Shown in pieces: positions 17,166 through 24,423 of a stretch of DNA of 33,758 bases. A program made the translations under genes and the position numbers. Under the pieces are notes generated by a model, which did no database searches, was not told where the DNA came from, and saw only the letters and a list, made by a program, of their open reading frames with translations. How positions within the stretch are numbered: position 1 is the first letter of the stretch; every line of letters begins with the position of its first letter. The stretch is from Trichococcus palustris (GTDB lineage Bacteria; Bacillota; Bacilli; Lactobacillales; Aerococcaceae), in assembly GCF_900114465.1 (NCBI RefSeq), contig NZ_FOTD01000022.1, positions 1-33,758 on the forward strand, written 5' to 3'.

Positions 17166-18107
17166 CTATAATGCGGCATCATCACTGCCGACCTTGTTCG
17201 CAATCGTATTCACGATCAGCAACAAGATGACGTTAATGACGGTGTTGAATAATCCGACAGCAGTGGAATAGCCATAATCACCCATCTGCAACCCGACTTT
17301 ATACACGTAGGTCGAGATGATTTCCGAAACGGGCAAGTTCATCGATGTCTGCATCAGGAAGGCTTTTTCGTACCCAACATTCATGATGCCCCCTACGGAC
17401 AGGATGAACTGGATGACCATGATGGGACGGAGTGCCGGGAGATCGATGTACCAAATACGGTACAAGATATTGGCGCCATCCATATGAGCTGCATCAACCA
17501 AATCCTGGCTGACATTCGCAAGTGTGGCGGTGTATAGGACCGAGGCCCAACCCATCCCTTGCCAGATTCCGGAGAAGATGTAGAGTGTCCGGAAATAATT
17601 CGGATCGGTCATGAACATGATCGGCGATCCGGTCAACCGTTGCACAAATCCATTGATGGGGCCGTCCGCTGCCAGGAACATGAACAGCATCCCGACGATG
17701 ATTACCAATGAAATGAAATTCGGTGCGTAAAGGATCAGTTGGAACCTTTTTTTCCATTTTGTGCTGACAAGGTGGTTCAGTGACAAGGCCAGGATAATCG
17801 GCGGAAAAAATCCCAGAACCAAGCCGAATATGCTGATTTTCAGTGTATTCTCCAACAAGACGGAGAAATTGGGCGAATCGATGAACTGCACAAAATTCTC
17901 GATACCGACCCATTTGCTTCCCATGATTCCCTGCAAGGGATTGTAGTCCTTGAAGGCCAACAAAATCCCGTACATGGGAAAGTATTTGAAAATCAGGGTG
18001 AGTAATAACCCCGGGGCTAGCATGTAGTAAAGCATCCGGTGTTGCTTGACGAACTCCCATTTCGTTTGTGTCACTTTTCGTGGTATGCCATTTTGGACCT
18101 TTTTCAT
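17166..18107 (-). CDS. ABC transporter permease, LplB/CUT1 type
   Basis: A 313-aa permease, first gene of the fructoside operon. A basic N-terminus is followed by MLYYMLAPGLLLTLIFKYFP and GILLAFKDYNPLQG, typical of LplB proteins, and six helices in all. The EAA loop reads VDAAHMDGANILYRIWYIDLP. The start follows GGAGGAGA. Transcription comes from the TTGACA/TATTAT promoter at 18237-18265 and passes two GAAACGTTTC operators before the gene. Confidence 0.93.
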   Translation of the reverse strand: MKKVQNGIPRKVTQTKWEFVKQHRMLYYMLAPGLLLTLIFKYFPMYGILLAFKDYNPLQGIMGSKWVGIENFVQFIDSPNFSVLLENTLKISIFGLVLGFFPPIILALSLNHLVSTKWKKRFQLILYAPNFISLVIIVGMLFMFLAADGPINGFVQRLTGSPIMFMTDPNYFRTLYIFSGIWQGMGWASVLYTATLANVSQDLVDAAHMDGANILYRIWYIDLPALRPIMVIQFILSVGGIMNVGYEKAFLMQTSMNLPVSEIISTYVYKVGLQMGDYGYSTAVGLFNTVINVILLLIVNTIANKVGSDDAAL

Positions 18108-18130
18108 AGCTATCCATTCTCCTCCTCAAA

Positions 18131-18149
18131 AATTGAAACGTTTCCAATT
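18131..18149 (-). promoter_or_regulatory. LacI-type operator, copy 1
   Basis: AATTGAAACGTTTCCAATT centres on the CG at 18139-18140 and is identical to copy 2. GAAACGTTTC is a typical LacI/GalR-family half-site pair. It lies downstream of the predicted transcription start and just before the lplB ribosome site, so it would act as a roadblock or looping site. Confidence 0.75.
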
Positions 18150-18184
18150 CGTTCCTAAAAAATTTGGAAACGTCTTTCTCTCAT

Positions 18185-18203
18185 AATTGAAACGTTTCCA
18201 ATT
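18185..18203 (-). promoter_or_regulatory. LacI-type operator, copy 2
   Basis: This is an exact 19-bp copy of the site at 18131, 54 bp away, close to five helical turns, so dimers would bind the same face. A degenerate third half-site, TTGGAAACGTC, lies between them (18164-18174). Confidence 0.75.
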
Positions 18204-18236
18204 CACTCCAAAAAAATATGTTTTTGATGTAGGTTT

Positions 18237-18265
18237 ATAATAATCCAGTAACCGTTTTCTGTCAA
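18237..18265 (-). promoter_or_regulatory. Promoter of the fructoside operon
   Basis: On the minus strand TTGACA (18265-18260), a 17-bp spacer and TATTAT (18242-18237) make a near-consensus sigma-A promoter just after the lacI stop. The spacer holds GAAAACGGTTAC, a partial match to a CcpA cre site with two mismatches, so catabolite control is possible but weakly supported. Confidence 0.8.
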
Positions 18266-18279
18266 TACCAAAAACATAT

Positions 18280-19263
18280 TTATTTTACGCAATTATTTTT
18301 TGTCGTTGGGCCTTCAATATACGTCACAGGTAACGTTATTTTCTCTTTGACAGCCTCCCCATCGATCAGCTCGATTATTTTTTTGACTGCCGCCTGCGCC
18401 ATCAGGTCGACTGGCTGACGGATGGTCGACACAATCTGTCGGCGCCCCGCTTCCATTTTGATGCCATCACAACCGATGATCTGAATTTCCTCCGGTACAT
18501 GCCGTTCCATTGCATCCAAGACTTCCAGTATATCTAATGCGATAAAATCGGTATGCGCGAATACCCCATCTACATCTGGATGTTTTTCAAAAAACGTTTT
18601 GATGCCTGCAAGAAGATCCAAAACAGGATCCATCTCATCATAGATGGCATAAGGGATGTTCATCCGTTCGGCCTGCTCCACAAAGCCGGCCCTTCTTTTG
18701 GTCGTTTCGCTGGGGAAGCGGGAATGCGTTCCGATATAACCCAATTTCCGGCAGCCTTTTTCAACCAATTTTTCTACCGCTAACTGACCTGCCTGGAAGT
18801 TATCTGAGGTGACACAAACCGTCTCCTCTTTGAAATGGCGGTCAATCGTCACAAACGGCAAATGGGAAGAAACGAAATTATCCAAATCCGAGTAGGTGAT
18901 GCCGATGATGCCATCTACCTTGTTTTCCTGAACCATCTGGATATATTCCAATTCCTTTTCATTGCTGACATCTGAATTGCATAACAGCATCTTGAACTTG
19001 TGTTCCGACAGATTCCTTTCCACATAGTAGGCGAATTCCGAAAAGAACGGATGCCATATTGTGGGGATGATCAAAGCGACCGTGTATGTCTTGTTCATCT
19101 TCAGGCCACGGGCATATGCGTTAGGAATATAGTTCAATTCCTTCATTGCTGCTTGCACTTTTCGGCGGGTCGATTCCTTCACAGCACCGGAGTCGTTCAG
19201 GACGCGGGATACTGTTCCGACACCGACATTAGCCAGTGCAGCGACATCTTTCATTGTTGCCAT
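18280..19263 (-). CDS. LacI-family repressor of the fructoside operon
   Basis: A 327-aa LacI/GalR regulator. The DNA-binding headpiece is MKDVAALANVGVGTVSRVLN (4-23), followed by the hinge (about 45-60, with YIPNAYARGLK) and a periplasmic-binding-like sugar domain. AAAAAGGAGCG precedes the ATG at 19263. It reads in the same direction as the transporter operon and ends 15 bases before that operon's promoter. The two CG-centred palindromes at 18131 and 18185 are its likely sites. The inducer would be a fructoside or fructose, by context only. Confidence 0.93.
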   Translation of the reverse strand: MATMKDVAALANVGVGTVSRVLNDSGAVKESTRRKVQAAMKELNYIPNAYARGLKMNKTYTVALIIPTIWHPFFSEFAYYVERNLSEHKFKMLLCNSDVSNEKELEYIQMVQENKVDGIIGITYSDLDNFVSSHLPFVTIDRHFKEETVCVTSDNFQAGQLAVEKLVEKGCRKLGYIGTHSRFPSETTKRRAGFVEQAERMNIPYAIYDEMDPVLDLLAGIKTFFEKHPDVDGVFAHTDFIALDILEVLDAMERHVPEEIQIIGCDGIKMEAGRRQIVSTIRQPVDLMAQAAVKKIIELIDGEAVKEKITLPVTYIEGPTTKNNCVK

Positions 19264-19615
19264 GTTATCACGCTCCTTTTTGTATACACTTACAATCCTT
19301 TTATCATGATAGCAGAGTAATCAAAATAAGTATAGATGCACTTTTTTGCATCTCCTCTTTTTTTATTCTGAACGAGCATCATACAATTATATATTGTTCG
19401 AAATGCATCGGTTGTCTTTTTGAAGCTGGATTTTTTTAATCCGGCAAGTCCCGCCCACCTATTTCAATGGCCTCTACGAGAGATTACTCCGTTGCCGCTA
19501 ATGTGACGGGAGCGCTGTTCGCAAGCCACTGCCGCTGCAAAGATGCCCCCCAAAAAAAGAAAAATGCACCCGCGCTGAATGTATTAACAATCGACGCGGG
19601 TGCATTTTGTTGTGT
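19264..19615. other. 352-bp intergenic stretch with small hairpins, no gene
   Basis: No coding signal is convincing. AGATGCA/TGCATCT (19334-19340, 19347-19353) is a perfect 7-bp hairpin followed on the plus strand by CCTCTTTTTTT, like a terminator for which I see no plus-strand gene. GCTGGATT/AATCCGGC (19425-19445) is another 8-bp hairpin. Bases 19446-19550 are GC-richer and show nothing clear. The lacI promoter must lie in 19270-19330; I cannot pick its boxes. Confidence 0.4.
19561..19608 (-). terminator. Terminator of the SixA-CHAD gene
   Basis: AAAATGCACCCGCG (19561-19574) and its exact complement (19595-19608) enclose a 20-nt loop. The minus strand continues TTCTTTTTTT. It is 8 bases from the stop codon. 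Confidence 0.85.
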
Positions 19616-20989
19616 CTAATCTTCTTCTTGGTTCAGGAGCGCCTCTCTGCGTTCGAATTGATGCTCGCTCAGTTTCCTGAAATTGCTCCGGAGTTCCGGA
19701 TCATCGGTCTTTTCCGCCATTTCCAGAAGGAGATGGCCATTGATTTGCAGGTCACAGAGCGTTCCCAAGGAGGTCTGCATCTTCTTCATTTCCTTGATGA
19801 TCTCTTTATCCTTCTCGCCGACGATCGGCGCAAGGTAGGTGGCGGCGTAGCGCAATTTCTTGGCATTGATGCGCAGGCTATGGGTCTCTTCATGGTTAGT
19901 GAAATCCACCTCTTCCCACTTGCGCAGCAGCCGTTTCTCCATTTTTTCCAATTTCTTGATGGTCGCCTTCTTTTGTTGCCTGTCGTTCAACTGGATGGAC
20001 TGCAGCAATTGTTCGGTTGCGGCCTCCGCATCCAGAATCCGCTCGGTCAAAGCTCCGCTCTTGATCAAAAGTGCGATGCTGTCCTGTTCGGCTTGCCTTT
20101 CTTCTTTCAGCCAGGTCATCACCTGTGCATCTTCGGCCAACATTTCCGGATAAAGCCCCCACAGTTGGCGGCATTCTCCCATCAGGACATCCAACTCGCG
20201 CAAGTAGCCGAACGTGGTCGCGATGTCCCGCCAATCCTCGCTCGCTTCCCGGTAATAGCCTTCGTCGCCGTTCGACTTGTTGAAATTCAGCAGCGCCCGC
20301 AGTTGGCGGATAGATACGCGTAGGTCATGGGCGGACTCAGGGTCGACCGGATTTTGCTGATAGGCAGCATAGGCGTGCTGGACGCCCGCCATCTGTTCCG
20401 TGATGATGGCTTCATACATCGTCTCTTCAGCATCCTTCTTGTGGCTATCTTCGTCGCTCTCTGAAAAAGGGTTCGTTCGGTTCCTTTTACCATCTGCTTG
20501 TTCCTGCGTACATTTGAGTGTCTCACCCGGAGCCAGCAGCCATTCCAGTTTGCCGATCGGCTCCTCGTCCAGATTCACCGTGAAGAAGGCTGCAGCGCCC
20601 TTCTTGAACGGGATCGGCGCGCCGATCAACTCATTGGTCCACATGCCCATATACGGTTCATGCCCGACGAGCGCCACCGTGAAGCCATCTTCTTCCTGTT
20701 TCAGCGCCTCCAGAAAGGCGGCAAATACTCCCGTTGCGAGAAAATCCTTCTCTTCGATTTCCTTCACCCCGGTCGCCTCGGCAACCAGCTCGGCCGTCTC
20801 GCGAGCCCGCAGCAACGGACTCGTCCAAATCTTCAAGTTGGCGGTTTCCGTCAGCAAAGGGGCGATGTCCGCCAGAAAGCCTGCCAGTTCCTTCTTGCCT
20901 GCATCCGTCAATTTCCGGCTGAAATCATCCCCCTCAGGTGTCCCCTCCACCGCTTTTCCGTGCCGGATCAATATCAGTTGTCCGTTCAT
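19616..20989 (-). CDS. SixA-type histidine phosphatase fused to a CHAD domain
   Basis: A 457-aa two-domain protein. Residues 1-160 are a SixA-like histidine phosphatase: LIRHGKA with catalytic H10, SPLLRARETAE (57-67) and GHEP with H110. After an acidic linker rich in Asp, Glu and Ser (about 165-190) a CHAD domain follows (about 190-450). It has the two repeated basic helices expected: H221-DLR-x3-R-x2-R and H370-SLR-x3-KKLRY, plus LGTLCDL. CHAD domains are known to bind polyphosphate through such His/Arg/Lys rows. The ATG at 20989 is chosen because AAGGAAGG and GAGG precede it; the ATG at 20998 is too close to the ribosome site. It is alone between two terminators, downstream of a MATE gene. 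A role linking phosphohydrolysis to polyphosphate is inference. Confidence 0.88.
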   Translation of the reverse strand: MNGQLILIRHGKAVEGTPEGDDFSRKLTDAGKKELAGFLADIAPLLTETANLKIWTSPLLRARETAELVAEATGVKEIEEKDFLATGVFAAFLEALKQEEDGFTVALVGHEPYMGMWTNELIGAPIPFKKGAAAFFTVNLDEEPIGKLEWLLAPGETLKCTQEQADGKRNRTNPFSESDEDSHKKDAEETMYEAIITEQMAGVQHAYAAYQQNPVDPESAHDLRVSIRQLRALLNFNKSNGDEGYYREASEDWRDIATTFGYLRELDVLMGECRQLWGLYPEMLAEDAQVMTWLKEERQAEQDSIALLIKSGALTERILDAEAATEQLLQSIQLNDRQQKKATIKKLEKMEKRLLRKWEEVDFTNHEETHSLRINAKKLRYAATYLAPIVGEKDKEIIKEMKKMQTSLGTLCDLQINGHLLLEMAEKTDDPELRSNFRKLSEHQFERREALLNQEED

Positions 20990-21110
20990 ATTCCTCATCC
21001 TTCCTTTACAACGTTCATTTTTATTTTCGGCTATCGTATGTAAGCGTTTCATCACCTTAAGTATAACACTTTTCCGAGAAAACAATACGCAGAAAATGTT
21101 TCCAGAATAA

Positions 21111-21144
21111 AAGACAGCCACACGATAGGTCGCATGACTGTCTT
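21111..21144 (-). terminator. Terminator of the MATE gene
   Basis: AAGACAG (21111-21117) pairs with CTGTCTT (21138-21144), with partial pairing inside. The minus strand continues TTTATTCTGG, so the U-tract is short. Confidence 0.6.
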
Positions 21145-21155
21145 CGGCCGATTCA

Positions 21156-22538
21156 TCAGGCTATCCTCACTTTTTTCCATTTTCCAGACTTGAAACGCAT
21201 GGCGATCAAAAGCCAGCGGATGACTTGGTCCAACATGACAGCCAGCCAGGCCCCCAACAGGCCCAATCCTAAGACGTTCACGAAGAAAGTGGCGGCCAGG
21301 ACGCGGATGAGCAGAATCCCGACGAAAGTGGAGATCAGTGGAAAAACGGTGTCCCCTGCCCCGCGCAATGATCCCGCGACAATCAGCTGATGCGACTGGA
21401 AGGGTTGTGTAATGGCGGCGACCCGGAGGGCAATGGCCCCATTGCGGATGATTTCCGGGTCATTGGAATAGAGGCTGACGATGAACTCCGCCCCGAAGAA
21501 GAAGCCGATGCCCAGCAGCGTTCCGAACACGGTCCCTATTCTGCTCGTATTGGTCGCATACTTTTCGGCGAGGTCCGCGTCATCGGCACCCAAAGAGCGC
21601 CCGACCAAGGACGATGCGGCAATCCCGAACGCCTGCCCCAAGGTGAAGGACAGGGAAAGGATGTTCATCCCGATATTATGGGCGGCAAAGACGACGGTAC
21701 CCAAGCCGGAGACGATCTGGATGAACAGGATGAGTCCGGCACGCAATACTAATTGTTCCATTGCCGAAGGGAAGCCGATTCTGGCCAGGTTCTTCATCGT
21801 CTTCAGCGAAAACTGGAATTTATGTTTAAACGAAAAATTCAATTTGCTTTTGCCGGAACGCAGGTAGCGGACCAGCAAGAGGCTTGCCACCGCATTGGCG
21901 ATGATCGTCGAGGTAGCGGCACCGACGATGCCCAATTCGGGAATGCCGAACAACCCGTAGATCAATAAGGCATTCCCGACGACGTTCAGGAAGTTTGCGC
22001 GCAAGTTCACGCCCATCGGAATTTGGGTCTCGCCGATTCCGCGCAAGGAACCGGTGATGCTGAAGTTGAAGGACTGGAACAGATAGCTGATGCAGATGAT
22101 CCGGAAATAACCGCGCCCGACTGCGATCGTATCCGGCATAGCGCCCATGAAAGCCATGATTTGGTCCGAATAGATAAAGGCCAAGGCGGCCAATGGCACG
22201 GAGAGGATCATACTGACGATCATCACGTGCTTCATGACGTTCTCCATCCGGTCATGTTTTCCGGATCCGAAATAGCGGGCAATCAAGGCTGTCCCGCCGA
22301 CATTCAGCGCCTGCACCACCGAGAGCCCCAAGAATAGCGGTTGATTGGTAACCCCCACCGCAGAAACGGCCGCCGCGGCATAGGCGTGATCTGGGATATT
22401 TCCCAACATCATCATGTTGATCATCCCGAAAAGTGAACTCAAAACCAGTTCGATCAAAACCGGCCAGGCGATGTTCATGATGTCTTTGTTTATCGGACTT
22501 TTCGGCTTCTTTATGTCCGTTTGCTTCTCTTCCCCCAT
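21156..22538 (-). CDS. MATE-family multidrug/metabolite exporter
   Basis: A 460-aa polytopic membrane protein with about 12 helices in two similar halves, the layout of Na+- or H+-coupled MATE exporters (NorM/DinF type). Recognisable parts are AWPVLIELVLSSLFGMINMM near the N-terminus, ALIARYFGSGKHDR, and the repeated SLRGIGETQIPM / SLRGAGDTVFPL stretches at matching points of each half. The ATG at 22538 has GGAGG 6 bases upstream, while the ATG at 22544 overlaps it. An extended -10, TGCTATACT (minus strand, 22611-22619), sits beside the palindrome GCATATTTATGC (22617-22628). The exported compound is not evident. Confidence 0.92.
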   Translation of the reverse strand: MGEEKQTDIKKPKSPINKDIMNIAWPVLIELVLSSLFGMINMMMLGNIPDHAYAAAAVSAVGVTNQPLFLGLSVVQALNVGGTALIARYFGSGKHDRMENVMKHVMIVSMILSVPLAALAFIYSDQIMAFMGAMPDTIAVGRGYFRIICISYLFQSFNFSITGSLRGIGETQIPMGVNLRANFLNVVGNALLIYGLFGIPELGIVGAATSTIIANAVASLLLVRYLRSGKSKLNFSFKHKFQFSLKTMKNLARIGFPSAMEQLVLRAGLILFIQIVSGLGTVVFAAHNIGMNILSLSFTLGQAFGIAASSLVGRSLGADDADLAEKYATNTSRIGTVFGTLLGIGFFFGAEFIVSLYSNDPEIIRNGAIALRVAAITQPFQSHQLIVAGSLRGAGDTVFPLISTFVGILLIRVLAATFFVNVLGLGLLGAWLAVMLDQVIRWLLIAMRFKSGKWKKVRIA

Positions 22539-22610
22539 AATCATCCTCCTACGACTCGTTCTATGATCAAGATACCGAACAATCGCTTGCCTACCAGCAT
22601 TTTCCCTTTC

Positions 22611-22628
22611 AGTATAGCATATTTATGC
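22611..22628 (-). promoter_or_regulatory. MATE gene extended -10 promoter with overlapping palindrome
   Basis: TGCTATACT reads on the minus strand at 22619-22611. GCATA-TT-TATGC (22617-22628) overlaps it and may be an operator. There is no good -35 box, which fits an extended -10 promoter. Confidence 0.5.
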
Positions 22629-22756
22629 GCAACTATTCTGCACTAATAAATTCCTTTTCAAGAAACCAGCATAATAGTCCATTCCCTTTCGTTCGTGCAG
22701 AAATAACGCGTCCCCACCGCATGCGGCAGGAACGAGCGGATAATACAGCTGCAAAA

Positions 22757-23575
22757 TCAATCCAATATTTTATCAATAATGGAACGCAATACCTTCTCCC
22801 GTAATTCGACCGTTTTGATTTTATTTTTTATTTCGTACCCCCGCACCAGCGTCTCGGAAATGTACAATTGCGAAATTTTTCCGGCCAGCGATCCGCCATC
22901 AAAAAATTCCTCATTGGCGGTCTGCAGGACAATGTCCCCCATTTCAGCAATAGGCGAGGATTTGAAATTGGTGATGGCAATGATAGGCGTATGGTTTTCT
23001 TTGGCTATTTTCAAAGAATCGTGGATGTCCTTGGTGCGGCCGCTCAAAGAGAAACAGATCACGAGATCTTCCGGTCCCAGCAATGCTAAGGCATGAGCCT
23101 GAAAGTGCGGATCAACGATATGGTTCGCATGAACCCCTACCCGGAGCAACATCTTTTCCAATGAAGCTGCCGACAAGCCACTCGAACCAACTCCGATGAT
23201 GTATATCCGCTTTGCTTTGGTGATGGCTTCGATCGCCTGCAGGACCACTTCCGAATCGAGCAGCTGCCGGGTCGACTCCAAAACTTTGATTTGGTTCTCC
23301 AAAATACGGTCGTAAAATTGATGCTCATTATCGCCTTCATACTGACTGGTGAATTCCTCTTTGGCGATGGCGATTTTCAAATCGGAAAAGCCATTGAAAC
23401 CGATTTTCTGGGAAAAGCGGATCAGCGTGGCATCCCCTACTTTTACCGCTTCGGTTACATCCTTCATTGTCTGGTACACGGCTTGTTCTTTGTTTTCCAG
23501 CAAGTAATCCGCAATCCGTTTCTCGGATTTCGTCAACGCGTGATATTTTTCTTGGATCAGTTGAGCAAGTCCCAT
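22757..23575 (-). CDS. RpiR/MurR-family transcriptional regulator
   Basis: A 272-aa regulator with an N-terminal helix-turn-helix of the RpiR type (TKSEKRIADYLLEN and DATLIRFSQKIGFNGFSDLK, about 15-75). A C-terminal SIS sugar-phosphate isomerase domain follows (about 115-250, with IIGVGSSGLSA and CFSLSGRTKDI). SIS domains in this family bind sugar phosphates. The start is the ATG at 23575 with AAAAGGAA upstream; ATGs at 23593 and 23608 lack ribosome sites and the latter overlaps the -10 box. It is divergent from nanE and is the likely sensor of ManNAc-6-P or GlcNAc-6-P there, which is inference from context. The region downstream (22545-22756) has no clear terminator. Confidence 0.93.
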   Translation of the reverse strand: MGLAQLIQEKYHALTKSEKRIADYLLENKEQAVYQTMKDVTEAVKVGDATLIRFSQKIGFNGFSDLKIAIAKEEFTSQYEGDNEHQFYDRILENQIKVLESTRQLLDSEVVLQAIEAITKAKRIYIIGVGSSGLSAASLEKMLLRVGVHANHIVDPHFQAHALALLGPEDLVICFSLSGRTKDIHDSLKIAKENHTPIIAITNFKSSPIAEMGDIVLQTANEEFFDGGSLAGKISQLYISETLVRGYEIKNKIKTVELREKVLRSIIDKILD

Positions 23576-23606
23576 AAAGTCATTCCTTTTCATGTTTATG
23601 ACTCTC

Positions 23607-23612
23607 ATTATA
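23607..23612 (-). promoter_or_regulatory. -10 box of the rpiR-type gene
   Basis: TATAAT on the minus strand (23612-23607) lies 16 bp from TTTTCA, a weak -35. This fits a start at 23575 with a short leader. Confidence 0.55.
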
Positions 23613-23642
23613 CACGAACTTTTTAAAATGAAAATTACCTAT

Positions 23643-23670
23643 TTGCAAACATGAAAGCGTATGCTATATT
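23643..23670 (+). promoter_or_regulatory. nanE promoter
   Basis: TTGCAA (23643-23648), a 16-bp spacer and TATATT (23665-23670) lie about 50 bp before nanE. The spacer is occupied by a cre box. Confidence 0.7.
23651..23665 (+). promoter_or_regulatory. CcpA cre box in the nanE promoter
   Basis: ATGAAAGCGTATGCT matches the cre consensus WTGNAANCGNWNNCW at every fixed position. It sits between the -35 and -10 boxes, where CcpA binding would repress, so the nanE-PTS operon should be shut off by preferred sugars. Confidence 0.8.
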
Positions 23671-23677
23671 TCATTTA

Positions 23678-23692
23678 CGGAGATAATCTCCG
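23678..23692 (+). promoter_or_regulatory. Palindromic operator at the nanE transcription start
   Basis: CGGAGATAATCTCCG is a perfect 15-bp palindrome around one A, placed at about +1 of nanE and in the divergent gap. It is the best candidate for the RpiR protein's site. Confidence 0.65.
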
Positions 23693-23721
23693 GAATAAAA
23701 TAAATAACGGAGGAAATATCC

Positions 23722-24411
23722 ATGAAGAAGGAAGATTTCATCAAAAAAGTCCGTGGCGGCATTATTGTTTCCTGTCAAGCGCAACCAGGAGAACCTTTGT
23801 ACACTGAAGAAGGCGGTATCATGCCTTTGATGGCTCTTGCAGCTGAACAAGCCGGTGCAGTCGGCATACGCGCTGAATCGGTGAGGGATATTCAACAGAT
23901 TAAGGAAAGAGTTGATTTACCGATCATCGGGATCATCAAACGTGATTACCCCCCTCAAGCACCCTTCATTACGGCTACCATGAAGGAAATCGATGAATTG
24001 GTTGAAACAGGTGTGGAAGTTATTGCCTTGGATTGCACTTTGCGGGAACGCTATGATGGCAAAACAATCAATGCCTTCATCAAAGAAATTAAGGAAAAAT
24101 ATCCCGAACAATTGTTCATGGCGGATATTGCCACTTTTGAGGAAGGCCTGAATGCCTTCCATGAAGGTATCGATTTTGTCGGCACAACGCTTAGTGGTTA
24201 TACAGAGGACAGTATCAAACAGGACGGACCGGACATCGCCTTGATGAAAAAGCTGGTGGATGCTGGTGTGGATGTCATCGCCGAAGGTAAAATCCATACG
24301 CCTGATCAAGCCAAAATAATCCAGGAATTGGGTGTTGCGGGAATCGTCGTAGGAGGCGCAATCACACGGCCAAAAGAAATAGCGAAACGTTTCATCGATA
24401 ACTTAAAATAA
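23722..24411 (+). CDS. nanE: N-acetylmannosamine-6-phosphate 2-epimerase
   Basis: A 229-aa TIM-barrel epimerase converting ManNAc-6-P to GlcNAc-6-P, the family's usual length. Typical stretches are [15 protein letters not shown] (12-26), [37 protein letters not shown], and the phosphate-binding [14 protein letters not shown] near the end. The ribosome site is GGAGG. It is followed 12 bases later by a PTS permease gene and is divergent from an RpiR regulator. No sialate lyase (nanA) or ManNAc kinase (nanK) is next to it, so its substrate may come directly from PTS uptake rather than from sialic acid. A cre box overlaps its promoter. Confidence 0.96.
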   Translation: MKKEDFIKKVRGGIIVSCQAQPGEPLYTEEGGIMPLMALAAEQAGAVGIRAESVRDIQQIKERVDLPIIGIIKRDYPPQAPFITATMKEIDELVETGVEVIALDCTLRERYDGKTINAFIKEIKEKYPEQLFMADIATFEEGLNAFHEGIDFVGTTLSGYTEDSIKQDGPDIALMKKLVDAGVDVIAEGKIHTPDQAKIIQELGVAGIVVGGAITRPKEIAKRFIDNLK

Positions 24412-24423
24412 GGAGTGAACATT

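Noticed and set aside
18131-18203. The GAAACGTTTC sites as CcpA cre boxes
   Set aside because: The spacing between TG and CG is one base short of the cre consensus; an exact symmetrical LacI operator fits better.
20400-21110. Plus-strand open frame (236 codons) opposite the SixA-CHAD gene
   Set aside because: It is a Ser/Arg-rich shadow of the minus-strand gene, crosses its promoter and has no start signal.
22680-22756. Terminator for the rpiR-type gene around the CCGCATGCGG palindrome
   Set aside because: CGTTC/GAACG and CCGCATGCGG can pair, but no U-tract follows on the minus strand.
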